Positions 49,912 through 58,229 of a DNA stretch of 64,000 nt are shown here, in pieces. The first letter of the stretch is position 1, and every line of letters begins with the position of its first letter. The notes below the pieces were generated by a model that saw nothing but the letters and a program-made list of their open reading frames with translations, did no database searches and had not been told where the DNA came from. The translations under genes were made by a program, and so were the position numbers. This DNA is from JAICYJ01 sp035695105 (GTDB taxonomy: Bacteria > Actinomycetota > Thermoleophilia > Gaiellales > JAICJC01). Location: NCBI GenBank assembly GCA_035695105.1, contig DASSEV010000020.1, positions 1-64,000 on the forward strand, read 5' to 3'.

Positions 49912-50906
49912 TGCGACATCGGTGGACGGCGCTGGCCCTGACGGCCCTGCTGGCCGTGGTCGTCGCCGGCGCGGCGCCCGCTCGCGGCGCGACAGCCGGC
50001 CTGGAGGGCGTTCCGGCGTTCGGGAAGGTCTTCGTCATCGTGGGTGAGAACACGGATCTGTCCGCCCTCACCCCGAAGAACGCGCCCTACCAGCTCTCGA
50101 CGGTCGCCCGGTCCTCCGCCTGGTTCACGAGCTACTTCGCAACCACGCACTGGTCGGGTGCGAACTACATCGCGATGACGAGCGGCCAGTACATCCACTG
50201 CGAGCAGGAGGACATCGCTCCGGCAGACTGTCACCAGGACGTGAACAACCTGTTCCACCAGCTGGACGTCGCCGGCGTGTCGTGGAAGGAGTGGAACGAG
50301 TCGATGCCCGAGCCGTGCGCGCTCACGAGCTCCGGCACGAGCAAGGACGGCAACAGCTACCGGGTCAAGCACAACCCTGCCGTCTACTACGCCGACGTCG
50401 AGGGCGCCGGCGGCGTCTGGTCGGCGACGCACCGCTCTGCGGAGTGCCTGTCCCACGTCGTGGCGACCGGATCCACAGGCGTCAACGACATGAGCCGGTT
50501 CAACCGCTCGCTTGCGGCGGGGTCGGTGCCCCGCTTCAACTTCATCGTCCCCAACCAGTGCGAGGACGGCCACGACAACTGCAAACCGACCGGTGGCGTG
50601 ATCACCCAGTTCGACGACTTCCTCGCCCGTGAGGTGCCAGCCATCATGCGGTCGCCCTCGTGGGACGCATCCAGCGTGATCGTGATCGTCTACGACGAGG
50701 GCCAGAGCGGCGGCCCGAACAACGGGACGAAGTTCGGCGGCGGCAACGTCCCCTTCGCGGTGATGGGTCCGCTCGTCCACCCCGCTGTGTACACGCAGCT
50801 CAACAACCACTACGGGCTGCTGCGGACGCTCGAGGACGGGTTCGGGATCGCTCGGCACCTCGCCGGGGCGTCGGAGGCGGCGCCGATGTCGCAGATCTGG
50901 AGGTGA
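49908..50906 (+). CDS. Secreted phosphoesterase / acid phosphatase family protein
   Basis: A 332-residue PF04185-type protein. The signal peptide (MMRHRWTALALTALLAVVVA) is cleaved near PARGA. The domain begins VFVIVGENTDLSAL, a variant of the family's KENRTYDxLF block in which Glu-Asn is kept. It continues with THWSGANYIAMTSGQYIHCE, NFIVPNQCEDGHDNCKPTG and VIVIVYDEGQSGG, supplying metal residues. Four cysteines suggest disulfides. It is coupled to the ureohydrolase gene although the substrates appear unrelated. It is the second member of this family in the window (see 7127). Confidence 0.86.
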   Translation: MMRHRWTALALTALLAVVVAGAAPARGATAGLEGVPAFGKVFVIVGENTDLSALTPKNAPYQLSTVARSSAWFTSYFATTHWSGANYIAMTSGQYIHCEQEDIAPADCHQDVNNLFHQLDVAGVSWKEWNESMPEPCALTSSGTSKDGNSYRVKHNPAVYYADVEGAGGVWSATHRSAECLSHVVATGSTGVNDMSRFNRSLAAGSVPRFNFIVPNQCEDGHDNCKPTGGVITQFDDFLAREVPAIMRSPSWDASSVIVIVYDEGQSGGPNNGTKFGGGNVPFAVMGPLVHPAVYTQLNNHYGLLRTLEDGFGIARHLAGASEAAPMSQIWR

Positions 50907-50922
50907 CGACCTGCGCCCGGCC

Positions 50923-51243
50923 TCAGCCGAGGTCGGCGGCGACCACCGTCTCGGTCAGCCACATCGCGCCCAGCTCGAGCGCTCCGGTCAGCATGGCCCG
51001 TTCCCGGCTCTCGGGGGAGTCGAGCCTGCCCATCATCTGCTCGGCGGCGCCGCGATCCTCGAAGTAGAGCGCGACCTCGGTCTCGCTCGGATCGTCCGCC
51101 GAGCGGGAGATGGTGTAGGTCCGCACCCCGGCCTCGCGCAGCGCCCGCGCGATTCCGGCCAGCCGGTCGACCACGTCGTCCACCTCGCTCACCCGGCGGC
51201 GGATGGTCAGGCGGAACCTGGCCGGCGCGTCCGGCTCGGTCAC
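50923..51243 (-). CDS. Hypothetical small protein
   Basis: A 106-residue protein beginning VTEPDAPARFRLTIRRRVSE, with an alpha/beta pattern: DDVVDRLAGIARALREAGVR, then TYTISRSADDPSETEVALYF and EDRGAAEQMMGRLDSPESRE. It could be a small dimeric alpha-beta (ABM-like) domain. The GTG at 51243 overlaps the GST stop by 4 bp (GTGA), so the two are co-translated. No family recognised. Confidence 0.6.
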   Translation of the reverse strand: MTEPDAPARFRLTIRRRVSEVDDVVDRLAGIARALREAGVRTYTISRSADDPSETEVALYFEDRGAAEQMMGRLDSPESRERAMLTGALELGAMWLTETVVAADLG

Positions 51244-51848
51244 GCCTGCTCGCCGTCGATGGTGACGTGTCCCGGCTGCGAGCGAACCCGCTCCAGCCAT
51301 GCCGCGATCGCGGGGTACCGGCCCATGTCGAAGCCGCCCTCGTCGGCGACGTGGGTGTAGCCGTAGAGCGCGATGTCGGCGAGCGTGTAGCGGTCGCCCA
51401 CGAGGAACGACCGGCCGGCGAGATGCCGCTCCATGGCGTCAAGCGTGCGGTACCCCGCCTCCTGCTTCGCCGGCAGCTGGTCGGCCCACCGCTCCGGCGT
51501 GCCCGAGACGCTCAGCCAGAACCGGGCGACCGCGATGTTGGGCTCGAGGTCGTACTGCTCGAAGAACATCCACTGCAGCATCTGCGCGCGCTCGAACCGG
51601 TCATCCGGGATCAGCGCCGTGCCGTCGGCCAGATGGAGCAGGATCGCGCCCGACTCCCCGAGCGACCGGCCGTCGTCGAGCACGAGGGTCGGCACGCGCA
51701 GCGCCGGGTTCAGCCCGCCCAGCACCTGCGGGCGGTTGCTGCGGTCGATCACGTCGAGCTCGACGAGCTCGAGCTCGAGTCCGAGCTGTGCCGCCGCCAG
51801 CCGCACCTTGTAGCAGTTGCCGGAGACCTGCGAGTTGTAGAGCCGCAT
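51240..51848 (-). CDS. Glutathione S-transferase family protein
   Basis: A 202-residue GST with an N-terminal thioredoxin-like domain (MRLYNSQVSGNCYKVRLAAA, cis-Pro in VPTLVLDDG, SNAIL-like GESGAILLHLADG) and an all-helical C-terminal domain (QWMFFEQYDLEPNIAVARFW, DRYTLADIALYGY). The active-site Ser/Cys lies near residues 6-12. Actinobacteria mostly lack glutathione, so it may use another thiol or be structural. A terminator hairpin lies just upstream, separating it from the peroxiredoxin transcript. Confidence 0.9.
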   Translation of the reverse strand: MRLYNSQVSGNCYKVRLAAAQLGLELELVELDVIDRSNRPQVLGGLNPALRVPTLVLDDGRSLGESGAILLHLADGTALIPDDRFERAQMLQWMFFEQYDLEPNIAVARFWLSVSGTPERWADQLPAKQEAGYRTLDAMERHLAGRSFLVGDRYTLADIALYGYTHVADEGGFDMGRYPAIAAWLERVRSQPGHVTIDGEQA

Positions 51849-51862
51849 GCGGACGCATCGCC

Positions 51863-51890
51863 GCCCGGGCGCGCGGGGGCGCGCCCGGGC
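51863..51890 (-). terminator. Terminator hairpin after the peroxiredoxin gene
   Basis: GCCCGGGCGCGC (51863-51874) and GCGCGCCCGGGC (51879-51890) form a perfect 12-bp stem with a 4-nt loop, 8 bp past the leftward peroxiredoxin stop (51899) and 15 bp before the GST start. Confidence 0.75.
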
Positions 51891-51898
51891 CTGCGCGA

Positions 51899-52576
51899 TC
51901 AGGAAACGCCGGCCTTCTCGCTGTCCGGCTGGGGGACGATGCGGATGTAGGGCTTCGGCTCGTCCCAGCTGCCGAAGAGCTCCTTGGCCTGGTCGTTGTT
52001 GACCGAGCCGGCGATGATCACGTCCTCGCCGGGCTGCCAGTTGACCGGGGTCGAGACCTTGTGGTTCGCGGTCAGCTGCAGCGAGTCGATCACCCGCAGC
52101 ACCTCGTCGAAGTTGCGGCCGGTGGTCATCGGGTAGACCAGGATCAGCTTGACCTTCTTGTCGGGCCCGATCACGAACACGTTGCGGACGGTCTGGTTGT
52201 CCGCCGCCGTCCGGTCGGCCGGGTCGCCCGAGACGTCCGCCCCGAGCATGCCGTAGGCCTTCGAGATGCTGAAGTCGGCATCGCCGATGATCGGGTAGTT
52301 GACGGTGCTGCCCTGCGTCTCCTCGATGTCCTTCGCCCAGCCCTCGTGCTTCTCGACGGGGTCGACGGACAGCCCGATGATCTTGACGCCGCGGCGGTCG
52401 AACTCCGGCTTGATCTTGGCCATGTAGCCCAGCTCGGTCGTGCAGACCGGGGTGAAGTTCTTTGGATGCGAGAACAGCACGGCCCAGGAATCACCGATCC
52501 AGTCGTGGAATCGGATCCGGCCCTCCGTGGTGTCGGCCTCGAAATCGGGCGCGGTATCGCCCAGTGAAAGTCCCAT
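51899..52576 (-). CDS. 1-Cys peroxiredoxin (Prx6-type)
   Basis: A 225-residue peroxiredoxin that reduces peroxides through the single peroxidatic Cys45 in HPKNFTPVCTTELGYM (PxxxTxxC). No other cysteine occurs in the chain, so resolution needs an external thiol. Length and the C-terminal extension (GSWDEPKPYIRIVPQPDSEK) match the Prx6 group. ATG at 52576 is preceded by AGAGGAGGAA, a strong ribosome site. It diverges from the acyl-CoA synthetase gene across 112 bp that carry two inverted repeats. Confidence 0.96.
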   Translation of the reverse strand: MGLSLGDTAPDFEADTTEGRIRFHDWIGDSWAVLFSHPKNFTPVCTTELGYMAKIKPEFDRRGVKIIGLSVDPVEKHEGWAKDIEETQGSTVNYPIIGDADFSISKAYGMLGADVSGDPADRTAADNQTVRNVFVIGPDKKVKLILVYPMTTGRNFDEVLRVIDSLQLTANHKVSTPVNWQPGEDVIIAGSVNNDQAKELFGSWDEPKPYIRIVPQPDSEKAGVS

Positions 52577-52606
52577 CTGTTCCTCCTCTTGTGGTGGCCG
52601 GATATT

Positions 52607-52633
52607 ACTCCCAGAAGGAGTTTGGATCCAAAC
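52607..52633. promoter_or_regulatory. Two adjacent inverted repeats in the Prx/synthetase divergent promoter
   Basis: ACTCC-CAGAA-GGAGT (52607-52621) is followed immediately by the perfect 14-bp palindrome GTTTGGATCCAAAC (52620-52633). They lie 31-57 bp upstream of the peroxiredoxin start and 56 bp upstream of the synthetase ATG. This looks like a repressor or activator operator. Confidence 0.5.
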
Positions 52634-52688
52634 GCCAGGTGGCCGCGGGAGTAGGGTCGCAGACGACCAGCGTCCACCGGAGGGGATC

Positions 52689-54260
52689 ATGAGCAACGAC
52701 CGCTACGCGCAGCTCTGCGCCGAGCACGTGTGGGACGTGCCCGAGCGCTACAACATCGCCGCGGACGTCTGTGACAAGCATCCCCATGACAAGCCGGCGA
52801 TGGTGTGGGAGAGCTTCGACGGCAGTCGGCGTGAGCTGGTGTGGGGCGACCTCCAGGACCTTGCCAACCAGGCCGCGCACACGCTCGCCTCGCACGGTGT
52901 CGAGCGGGGTGACCGCGTCGCGGTCGTGCTGCCGCCCGTCCCCGAGACCGCCGCCGTGTTCTTCGGCACCTGGAAGCTCGGCGCAATCCTGCTCTCGCTC
53001 TCCCTGCTCTACGGCGACGAGGCGATCCAGCACCGGCTGTCCGACTCCGGCGCCCGGCTGGTCGTCACCGACGCCGCCTCGGCGCCGCGCTTCCCGGCCG
53101 GCGCCGGGTACGACGTGCTGGTGCTCGGCGCCGACGGCTTCGGCGACGCCCCGTGCGACCACGTCTCGTGCGACACCTCCGCCGACGACCCGGCGCAGCT
53201 CTACTACACCTCGGGCACCACCGGCCTCGCGAAGGGCGTCGTGCACGCCCACCGTTACCTGCTCGGCCACGAGGAGTTCATCTACTCCCACGAGGTGCAG
53301 GACGGCGAGTCGTTCCACGGCATGGGCGAGTGGGCGTGGGCGGCCGGCATCGCGCCGCTGCTCGGGCCGTGGCGTCTGGGCGCCGTCCAGTACGTCTACC
53401 GCCGGGAGGCCGGCTTCGATCCACACCGCCAGCTCGACTTCCTCAGCCGAAACCAGGTCTCGAACGTGTTCACGACGCCGACGGCGATGCGGGCGATGAT
53501 GGCGATCGAGGACGCGGGCACCCGCTACCCGCAGCGGTTCCGCCGCGTGTGCTCGGCCGGCGAGCCGCTGAACCCGGAGGCGATCCGCTGGTTCCGCGAG
53601 CAGTACGGCGTCACGGTGCTCGACTACTACGGCCTGACTGAGTCCTATCCACTCGCGGCCAACTACCCGTGGCACCCGGTGCGCGAGGGATCGATGGGGC
53701 TGCCGATGCCGGGCTGGGACGTACAGATCCTGGACGAGGACGAGCGACCGGTGGAGCGGGGCGAGCGCGGAGAGATCTGCCTGAGGGCGCGCTCGAATCC
53801 GCACTACCCGCTCGGGTACTGGAACCGCCCGGAGGACTCGGAGCAGGTGTTCGGCGGGGAGTGGTTCCACACCAAGGACGCCGCCCGCCAGGACGAGGAC
53901 GGGTACATCTGGTACGAGGGCCGCGCCGACGACGTGATCATCTCGGCCGGCTACCGGATCGGCCCGTTCGAGGTCGAGTCCTCCTGCCTCGAGCATCCGG
54001 CCGTGCGGGAGGCGGCCGTGGTCGCCTCACCGGACGAGCTGCGCGGCAATGTGGTCAAGGCGTTCATCGTCCTGGCCGAGGGGACGGAGCCGTCGGACGA
54101 GCTGGCCTCCGAGATCCAGCAGCACGTCAGGCAGCACCTCTCGGCGTACGCCTACCCTCGGCGGATCGAGTTCGTCGACGACCTCCCAAAGACGCTGACC
54201 GGGAAGATCCGGCGTGTGCTGCTGCGGCAGCGGGAGCTGGATCGAGCCGCTGCGCGGTAG
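52689..54260 (+). CDS. AMP-dependent acyl-CoA synthetase
   Basis: A 523-residue adenylate-forming enzyme. Motifs in order: P-loop-like YYTSGTTGLAKGVVH; the A5 block YYGLTESYPL; the A7 block WFHTKDAARQDEDGY; the hinge GRADDVIISAGYRIGPFEVE; and the catalytic Lys block LPKTLTGKIRR near the C-terminus. The architecture and the WAAGIAPLLGPWRLGA stretch resemble acetyl- or medium-chain acyl-CoA synthetases. It activates a carboxylic acid with ATP and CoA. ATG at 52689 follows GGAGGGG. The two inverted repeats upstream suggest shared control with peroxiredoxin. Confidence 0.92.
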   Translation: MSNDRYAQLCAEHVWDVPERYNIAADVCDKHPHDKPAMVWESFDGSRRELVWGDLQDLANQAAHTLASHGVERGDRVAVVLPPVPETAAVFFGTWKLGAILLSLSLLYGDEAIQHRLSDSGARLVVTDAASAPRFPAGAGYDVLVLGADGFGDAPCDHVSCDTSADDPAQLYYTSGTTGLAKGVVHAHRYLLGHEEFIYSHEVQDGESFHGMGEWAWAAGIAPLLGPWRLGAVQYVYRREAGFDPHRQLDFLSRNQVSNVFTTPTAMRAMMAIEDAGTRYPQRFRRVCSAGEPLNPEAIRWFREQYGVTVLDYYGLTESYPLAANYPWHPVREGSMGLPMPGWDVQILDEDERPVERGERGEICLRARSNPHYPLGYWNRPEDSEQVFGGEWFHTKDAARQDEDGYIWYEGRADDVIISAGYRIGPFEVESSCLEHPAVREAAVVASPDELRGNVVKAFIVLAEGTEPSDELASEIQQHVRQHLSAYAYPRRIEFVDDLPKTLTGKIRRVLLRQRELDRAAAR

Positions 54261-54336
54261 ATGAGCGAGCACCGTGCCGGCAGCTTGAGCAACGGTGCGG
54301 TCACGACCGGTCACAACGTCGAAACACGAACGCCGG

Positions 54337-54367
54337 TGAACCAAGAGTGCCTGGCACTCTTGGTTCA
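54337..54367. repeat. Perfect 15-bp inverted repeat with 1-nt spacer
   Basis: TGAACCAAGAGTGCC (54337-54351) and GGCACTCTTGGTTCA (54353-54367) are exact reverse complements around a single T, in the gap between convergent genes. It is like the element at 423-447 in design but different in sequence. It may serve as a bidirectional terminator or be a dispersed palindromic repeat. Confidence 0.6.
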
Positions 54368-54393
54368 TACGCGCTGGTCGTGGACGTTGCCCT

Positions 54394-56010
54394 CTATCGC
54401 TCGATTGTTCCCAGCAGCTCGCCGAGCTCGCGGGTGTTCAGCACAGCCGAGCGCGGCGCGCCGCCGCGCCGCGCGGTGTGCACGGCGTAGAGCATGCTGT
54501 CCAGACCCGCGACGGAGTGCGCGTCGCTCGAGCAGACGATCCGGACGCCCGCCGAGATCGCCTCGCTGACGTGTGCGCCCGACAGGTCGAGGCGGCTCGG
54601 CAGGCCGTTCACTTCGAGGGCAACGCCGGTCTCGATCGCCGCCTCGATCGTCCGTTCCAGGTCGAGCCGGTTCTCGGGCCGGTGGCCGATGATGCGTCCC
54701 GTCGGGTGGCTGAGGCACCGAGCCGAGGGGTGGTGCATCGCGTGCAGAACGCGCGCCGTCAGCTCCGCCCGCCGGGTGCGCTGGCCGGCGTGCACCGAGA
54801 TCTGCACCCAGTCCAGCTCGGCGAGCACGTCGTCCGGCAGATCGAGCCGGCCGTCGGGGAGGATGTTGCACTCGGTGCCCCGCAGGACGCGGAACGGCGC
54901 CAGCTCCGCGTTCACCGCGTCGACCTCTTCGGCCTGCCGCCGCAGCGCATCCGCATCCAGCCCGGGAACCACCCCGACGTTCGTGGTGTGGTCGCAGACG
55001 GCGACGTAGTCGTATCCGCGCGCGATCGCCGCCTCGGCCAGCTGGCGCACGGTGGCCCTGCCGTCCGACCAGGTCGTGTGGCAGTGCAGGTCGCCGCGGA
55101 TGTCCGCGGGCTCGACCAGGTCGACCGGCGGCGGCGATGCCCGCTCCTCACGCAGCTCCGGCGGCACGTAGGGCAGGCCGATCTTCCGGAACAGGCGCTC
55201 CTCGTCCGGGACGGCCGGCAGGGGCTCCAGCGCGGCGACGTACTCCGGGGCTCCGGTGGCGCGCACGAGTGCCGTGCCGAGCTCGGCCGGCGCTGTGGTC
55301 ACGAGCTCGACGGCGGTGCCGTCGACGGTGACGCCGATCGACGGCCCGATCAATGCGACGATCTCGGGCAGCTCGGCAAACCGTGCCAGAGCGTCCTCCG
55401 GGCTGTCGGTGGCGACGACCACTGCCAGCCTCGCCGGCGTGTCCACCCAGCGGCGCGTATCGCCCGCCGCGATGCCGTCGAGGGCTACGGCGATCCGCGA
55501 GCAGACCTCGCGGGCCTGATGGAGCAGCAGGCTGCCGGCAGGGCGCACTGAGGGAGCGTCGAGCGCGGCCAGGATGGACGCCTCGGTACTCGGCCCGATT
55601 CCCGGCACCTCACGCAGCCGGCCGCGCTCCGCGGCGTCCCGCAGCTCGACGACCGTGCGGATGCCGAGCGCGGCACCGATGTCCACGAAGCGCTTCGCGG
55701 TGAATCCGTGCATGCGTCCGAACGCCGCCAGCTCCAGCGAGACCGAGTTGCGCAGCTCGTCGAGCTCCGCGATCCGGCCCGTCTCGACCAGCTCCGTCAG
55801 CCGCTGCTCGATCCCGGGGCCGATGCCGCGGAGCCGGCGCACCCGCCCCTCGCGGACGAGCGCTGCCACGTCGACCGGCGTTTCCCGGATCAGCCCGGCC
55901 GCGCGCCTGTATGCCCGAGTCGCATAGCTGTTCGCGCCCGACACGTCCAGCAGCGCGGCATATTCGTCAAGCGCTGCTGCGAGCTCTGGGTTGCCCGGTG
56001 AAGAGGCCAT
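54394..56010 (-). CDS. PolX-family protein with degenerate polymerase site and intact PHP domain
   Basis: A 538-residue PolX homologue. The N-terminal HhH lyase-like region (about 1-150) has RLRGIGPGIEQRLTEL and REVPGIGPSTEASIL. The nucleotidyltransferase palm (about 165-280) lacks the usual GS-RR and DxD motifs. GDTRR (183-187) stands for GSxRR, and the place of the two catalytic Asp reads ARLAVV (193-198). The third site is Glu235 instead of Asp. The C-terminal PHP domain (about 300-530) is intact: GDLHCHTTWSDG, VCDHT, ECNILPDG, ISVHAG, HPTGRI, LEVNGLPSRLD and CSSDAHS. So it is predicted to keep phosphoesterase/exonuclease activity but not DNA synthesis. Confidence 0.9.
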   Translation of the reverse strand: MASSPGNPELAAALDEYAALLDVSGANSYATRAYRRAAGLIRETPVDVAALVREGRVRRLRGIGPGIEQRLTELVETGRIAELDELRNSVSLELAAFGRMHGFTAKRFVDIGAALGIRTVVELRDAAERGRLREVPGIGPSTEASILAALDAPSVRPAGSLLLHQAREVCSRIAVALDGIAAGDTRRWVDTPARLAVVVATDSPEDALARFAELPEIVALIGPSIGVTVDGTAVELVTTAPAELGTALVRATGAPEYVAALEPLPAVPDEERLFRKIGLPYVPPELREERASPPPVDLVEPADIRGDLHCHTTWSDGRATVRQLAEAAIARGYDYVAVCDHTTNVGVVPGLDADALRRQAEEVDAVNAELAPFRVLRGTECNILPDGRLDLPDDVLAELDWVQISVHAGQRTRRAELTARVLHAMHHPSARCLSHPTGRIIGHRPENRLDLERTIEAAIETGVALEVNGLPSRLDLSGAHVSEAISAGVRIVCSSDAHSVAGLDSMLYAVHTARRGGAPRSAVLNTRELGELLGTIER

Positions 56011-56019
56011 CCGCCCACA

Positions 56020-57312
56020 TCATGGCCGGATCCCCTCCGGCAGCGCATCGCCGTGGGCCGCGATCAGGTCGTCGACCATCGCCTCGATCCGGGCCGGCGA
56101 GAGGGTGGCTGCCGTGTTGGGATCGAGCAGCGCGGCGTGCAGGACGTGCTCGCGGCTTCCCTCGAGAGCGGCGCGGACGGTCAGCTCGCAGACGTTCAGG
56201 AACGTCCGGTTGAGGGCGGCCAGCTGCGGCGGCAGGTCGCCGATCTGCCGCGGATGCAGCCCCTGCCCATCGACGACGCACGGCACCTCGACGCATGCCA
56301 TCGCCGGCAGGTTGGTGATCAGTCCGTCGTTCGGGACGTTGCCGTAGATCTCGCGCGGCTCTCCGGTGAGGATCGAGTGGATGATCAGCGAGGCGTACTC
56401 GAGGCTGCGCTCGATCTCGAACGGCTCGGCCGCCGCCAGCTTGCGCCGCATCTCCTCGTACAGCTCGAGGTTCTCCTCGCTGCGCCGGACGTACTCGTCG
56501 ACGGGGACACGGAACTCCTCGATCAGTGCGTCGTCGTGCATGAAGTAGGGCAGGTACTCGGCGGAGTGCTCGCTCGACTCGGTCGGAAACCGCCCGAACC
56601 GCCGGTACATCTCCACCCGGACACGGCGGCGCAGCTCCGGGTCGCGGGCGATCGTCTCGTCCAGCCGCGGGTAGAGATCCTCGCCGTTCCGTTCGAACTG
56701 CAGGATCCAGGCCTGGTGGTTGACACCCGCGCCGAGGTAGGTCACCTGCTCGTAGGGCACGCCGACCAGCTCCGCCAGCTGCCGCGTCGTGTGCTGCACC
56801 GAGTGGCAGAGACCGACGACACGCGTGATCGGAGTGCCGGCATAGGTCGCCCAGCAGAGCATCGCCATCGGGTTCGTGTAGTTGAGCAGCCAGGCCTGAG
56901 GGCACAGCTCGGCCATGTCTGCCGCGATCCCCTGCATCACCGGGATCGTCCGCAGGGCCCGGAAGATGCCGCCGATCCCGAGCGTGTCGCCGATGGTCTG
57001 GCGGACGCCGTGGCGGGCCGGCACCTCGAAGTCGATCAGCGTGGCCGCATGGCCGCCGACCTGGATCATGTTGACCACGTGGTCGCAGCCGTCGAGCGCC
57101 GCGCGCCGCTCGAGGTGCGCCTCGATGGTTGCCGGGGCGCCCAGTTCGCGTGCCGTCCAGCCGGCCATCGCCTCTGCCGCCTCCAGGCGCTCGCGATCGA
57201 TGTCGTGCAGGGCGATGGTGGCGTCGGCGAGCTCAGGGAAGGTGAGGATGTCGCCGAGCAGGTCTCGGGTGAACTCCACGCTCCCTGCGCCGACGAAGGC
57301 GATCCGTGTCAT
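56020..57312 (-). CDS. Family 4 NAD-dependent glycosidase (MelA/LplD-like)
   Basis: A 430-residue GH4-type enzyme that cleaves glycosides by an NAD- and Mn-dependent redox mechanism. The NAD loop is MTRIAFVGAGSVEFTRDLL. The metal-site Cys and His are in VVGLCHSVQHT and the second His in GAGVNHQAW; NYTNPMAM is the conserved Asn block. The CHSVQ wording is that of the alpha-galactosidase/alpha-galacturonidase branch rather than phospho-glucosidases. A relative, NAD-dependent sulfoquinovosidase (GH188), shares this fold. ATG at 57312 starts the NAD fold. It diverges from the aldolase gene across 38 bp that hold the shared 9-mer. Confidence 0.9.
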   Translation of the reverse strand: MTRIAFVGAGSVEFTRDLLGDILTFPELADATIALHDIDRERLEAAEAMAGWTARELGAPATIEAHLERRAALDGCDHVVNMIQVGGHAATLIDFEVPARHGVRQTIGDTLGIGGIFRALRTIPVMQGIAADMAELCPQAWLLNYTNPMAMLCWATYAGTPITRVVGLCHSVQHTTRQLAELVGVPYEQVTYLGAGVNHQAWILQFERNGEDLYPRLDETIARDPELRRRVRVEMYRRFGRFPTESSEHSAEYLPYFMHDDALIEEFRVPVDEYVRRSEENLELYEEMRRKLAAAEPFEIERSLEYASLIIHSILTGEPREIYGNVPNDGLITNLPAMACVEVPCVVDGQGLHPRQIGDLPPQLAALNRTFLNVCELTVRAALEGSREHVLHAALLDPNTAATLSPARIEAMVDDLIAAHGDALPEGIRP

Positions 57313-57337
57313 GCGCGAAAGTGTTCCAGATCTGATA

Positions 57338-57352
57338 GAAACGAGCAAGAAT
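57338..57352. promoter_or_regulatory. Candidate regulator site between glycosidase and aldolase
   Basis: GAAACGAGCAAGAAT abuts the aldolase ATG (57351). Its core AAACGAGCA (57339-57347) recurs exactly at 63857-63865, between the SIS operon and the DeoR regulator, the only other divergent promoter of this locus. Confidence 0.45.
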
Positions 57353-58223
57353 GTTCACGACAGCGGAGCAACGAGCCATCGGCCAGCTGTCGGGGCCGGG
57401 GGGCCGGCTCGCGGTGCTGGCCGCCGACCAGCGCACCAAGCTGGTGGAGGCGCTCGACGGGGCCGGGCTGCCGAGCGATCTGGCATCGATGCAGGCCTTC
57501 AAGCTGGATCTGGTGGCCGCCATGGCGCCGCTCGCGCCGGCAATGCTCCTCGACCCCGAGATCGCGCTGCCCCACGTTGCCGACCGCGGCGCCCTGCCCG
57601 CCCGCACCGGTGTGCTGGTGTCGCTGGAGCGCAGCGGCTCGCGCCGCACGCGGGAGGGGCTGCGCACGGCCGAACTGCTTCCCGATGTCGGCGCATCGGG
57701 CGTGCGCGCACTCGGAGGAACCGGCGCGAAGCTGCTGATCCGGCTTCGCGCCGATCGCGAGGACGCGGACGGCGCCAACGGCGAGCTGCTCCGCCGCGCC
57801 GTGGCCGACTGCGCATCGCAGCACCTGCTGCTGATCGTCGAGGTGCTGATCTTCCGCCTCGACGACGAGTCGGAGGGGCGGTTCGCGGACCTGCGCCCGC
57901 AGCTGATCCGGGAGGCGGCGCTGCTCGCCGAGTCCTGCGGCGCCCGCTACCTGAAGCTCGAGTACCCGGGCTCCGAGGCTGCGTGCCGGGAGATCACCGA
58001 CGCGCTGTCGTGCCCATGGGCGCTGCTGTCGGCCGGCGTCGACCACGAGACGTTCACCGGCCAGCTGCGCGCCGCTCTCACCGCCGGGGCATCGGGGTTC
58101 ATCGCCGGCCGCTCGATCTGGAAGGAGGCGATGACGCTCACCGGCGCGGAGCGCCGCAGCTTCCTCGAGGGCGAGGCCCGCCGGCGGCTGGAGGAGCTGC
58201 TGGCCATCGCTGCGCGATACTGA
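57351..58223 (+). CDS. Class I aldolase, YihT/LacD-like
   Basis: A 290-residue TIM-barrel aldolase. The Schiff-base Lys202 lies in RYLKLEYPG, where LacD and YihT have LKVExP. Other shared blocks are LAVLAADQRTKLVEAL, MAPLAPAMLLDPEI and CPWALLSAGVDHETF followed by AGASGFIAGRSIW. The compact 290-residue length and the AVLAADQR opening fit E. coli YihT (sulfofructose-1-phosphate aldolase, about 292 residues) better than LacD (about 326). Predicted reaction: retro-aldol cleavage of a ketose bisphosphate or sulfo-analogue. First of three rightward genes with two kinases. Confidence 0.87.
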   Translation: MFTTAEQRAIGQLSGPGGRLAVLAADQRTKLVEALDGAGLPSDLASMQAFKLDLVAAMAPLAPAMLLDPEIALPHVADRGALPARTGVLVSLERSGSRRTREGLRTAELLPDVGASGVRALGGTGAKLLIRLRADREDADGANGELLRRAVADCASQHLLLIVEVLIFRLDDESEGRFADLRPQLIREAALLAESCGARYLKLEYPGSEAACREITDALSCPWALLSAGVDHETFTGQLRAALTAGASGFIAGRSIWKEAMTLTGAERRSFLEGEARRRLEELLAIAARY

Positions 58224-58229
58224 CGCGTC

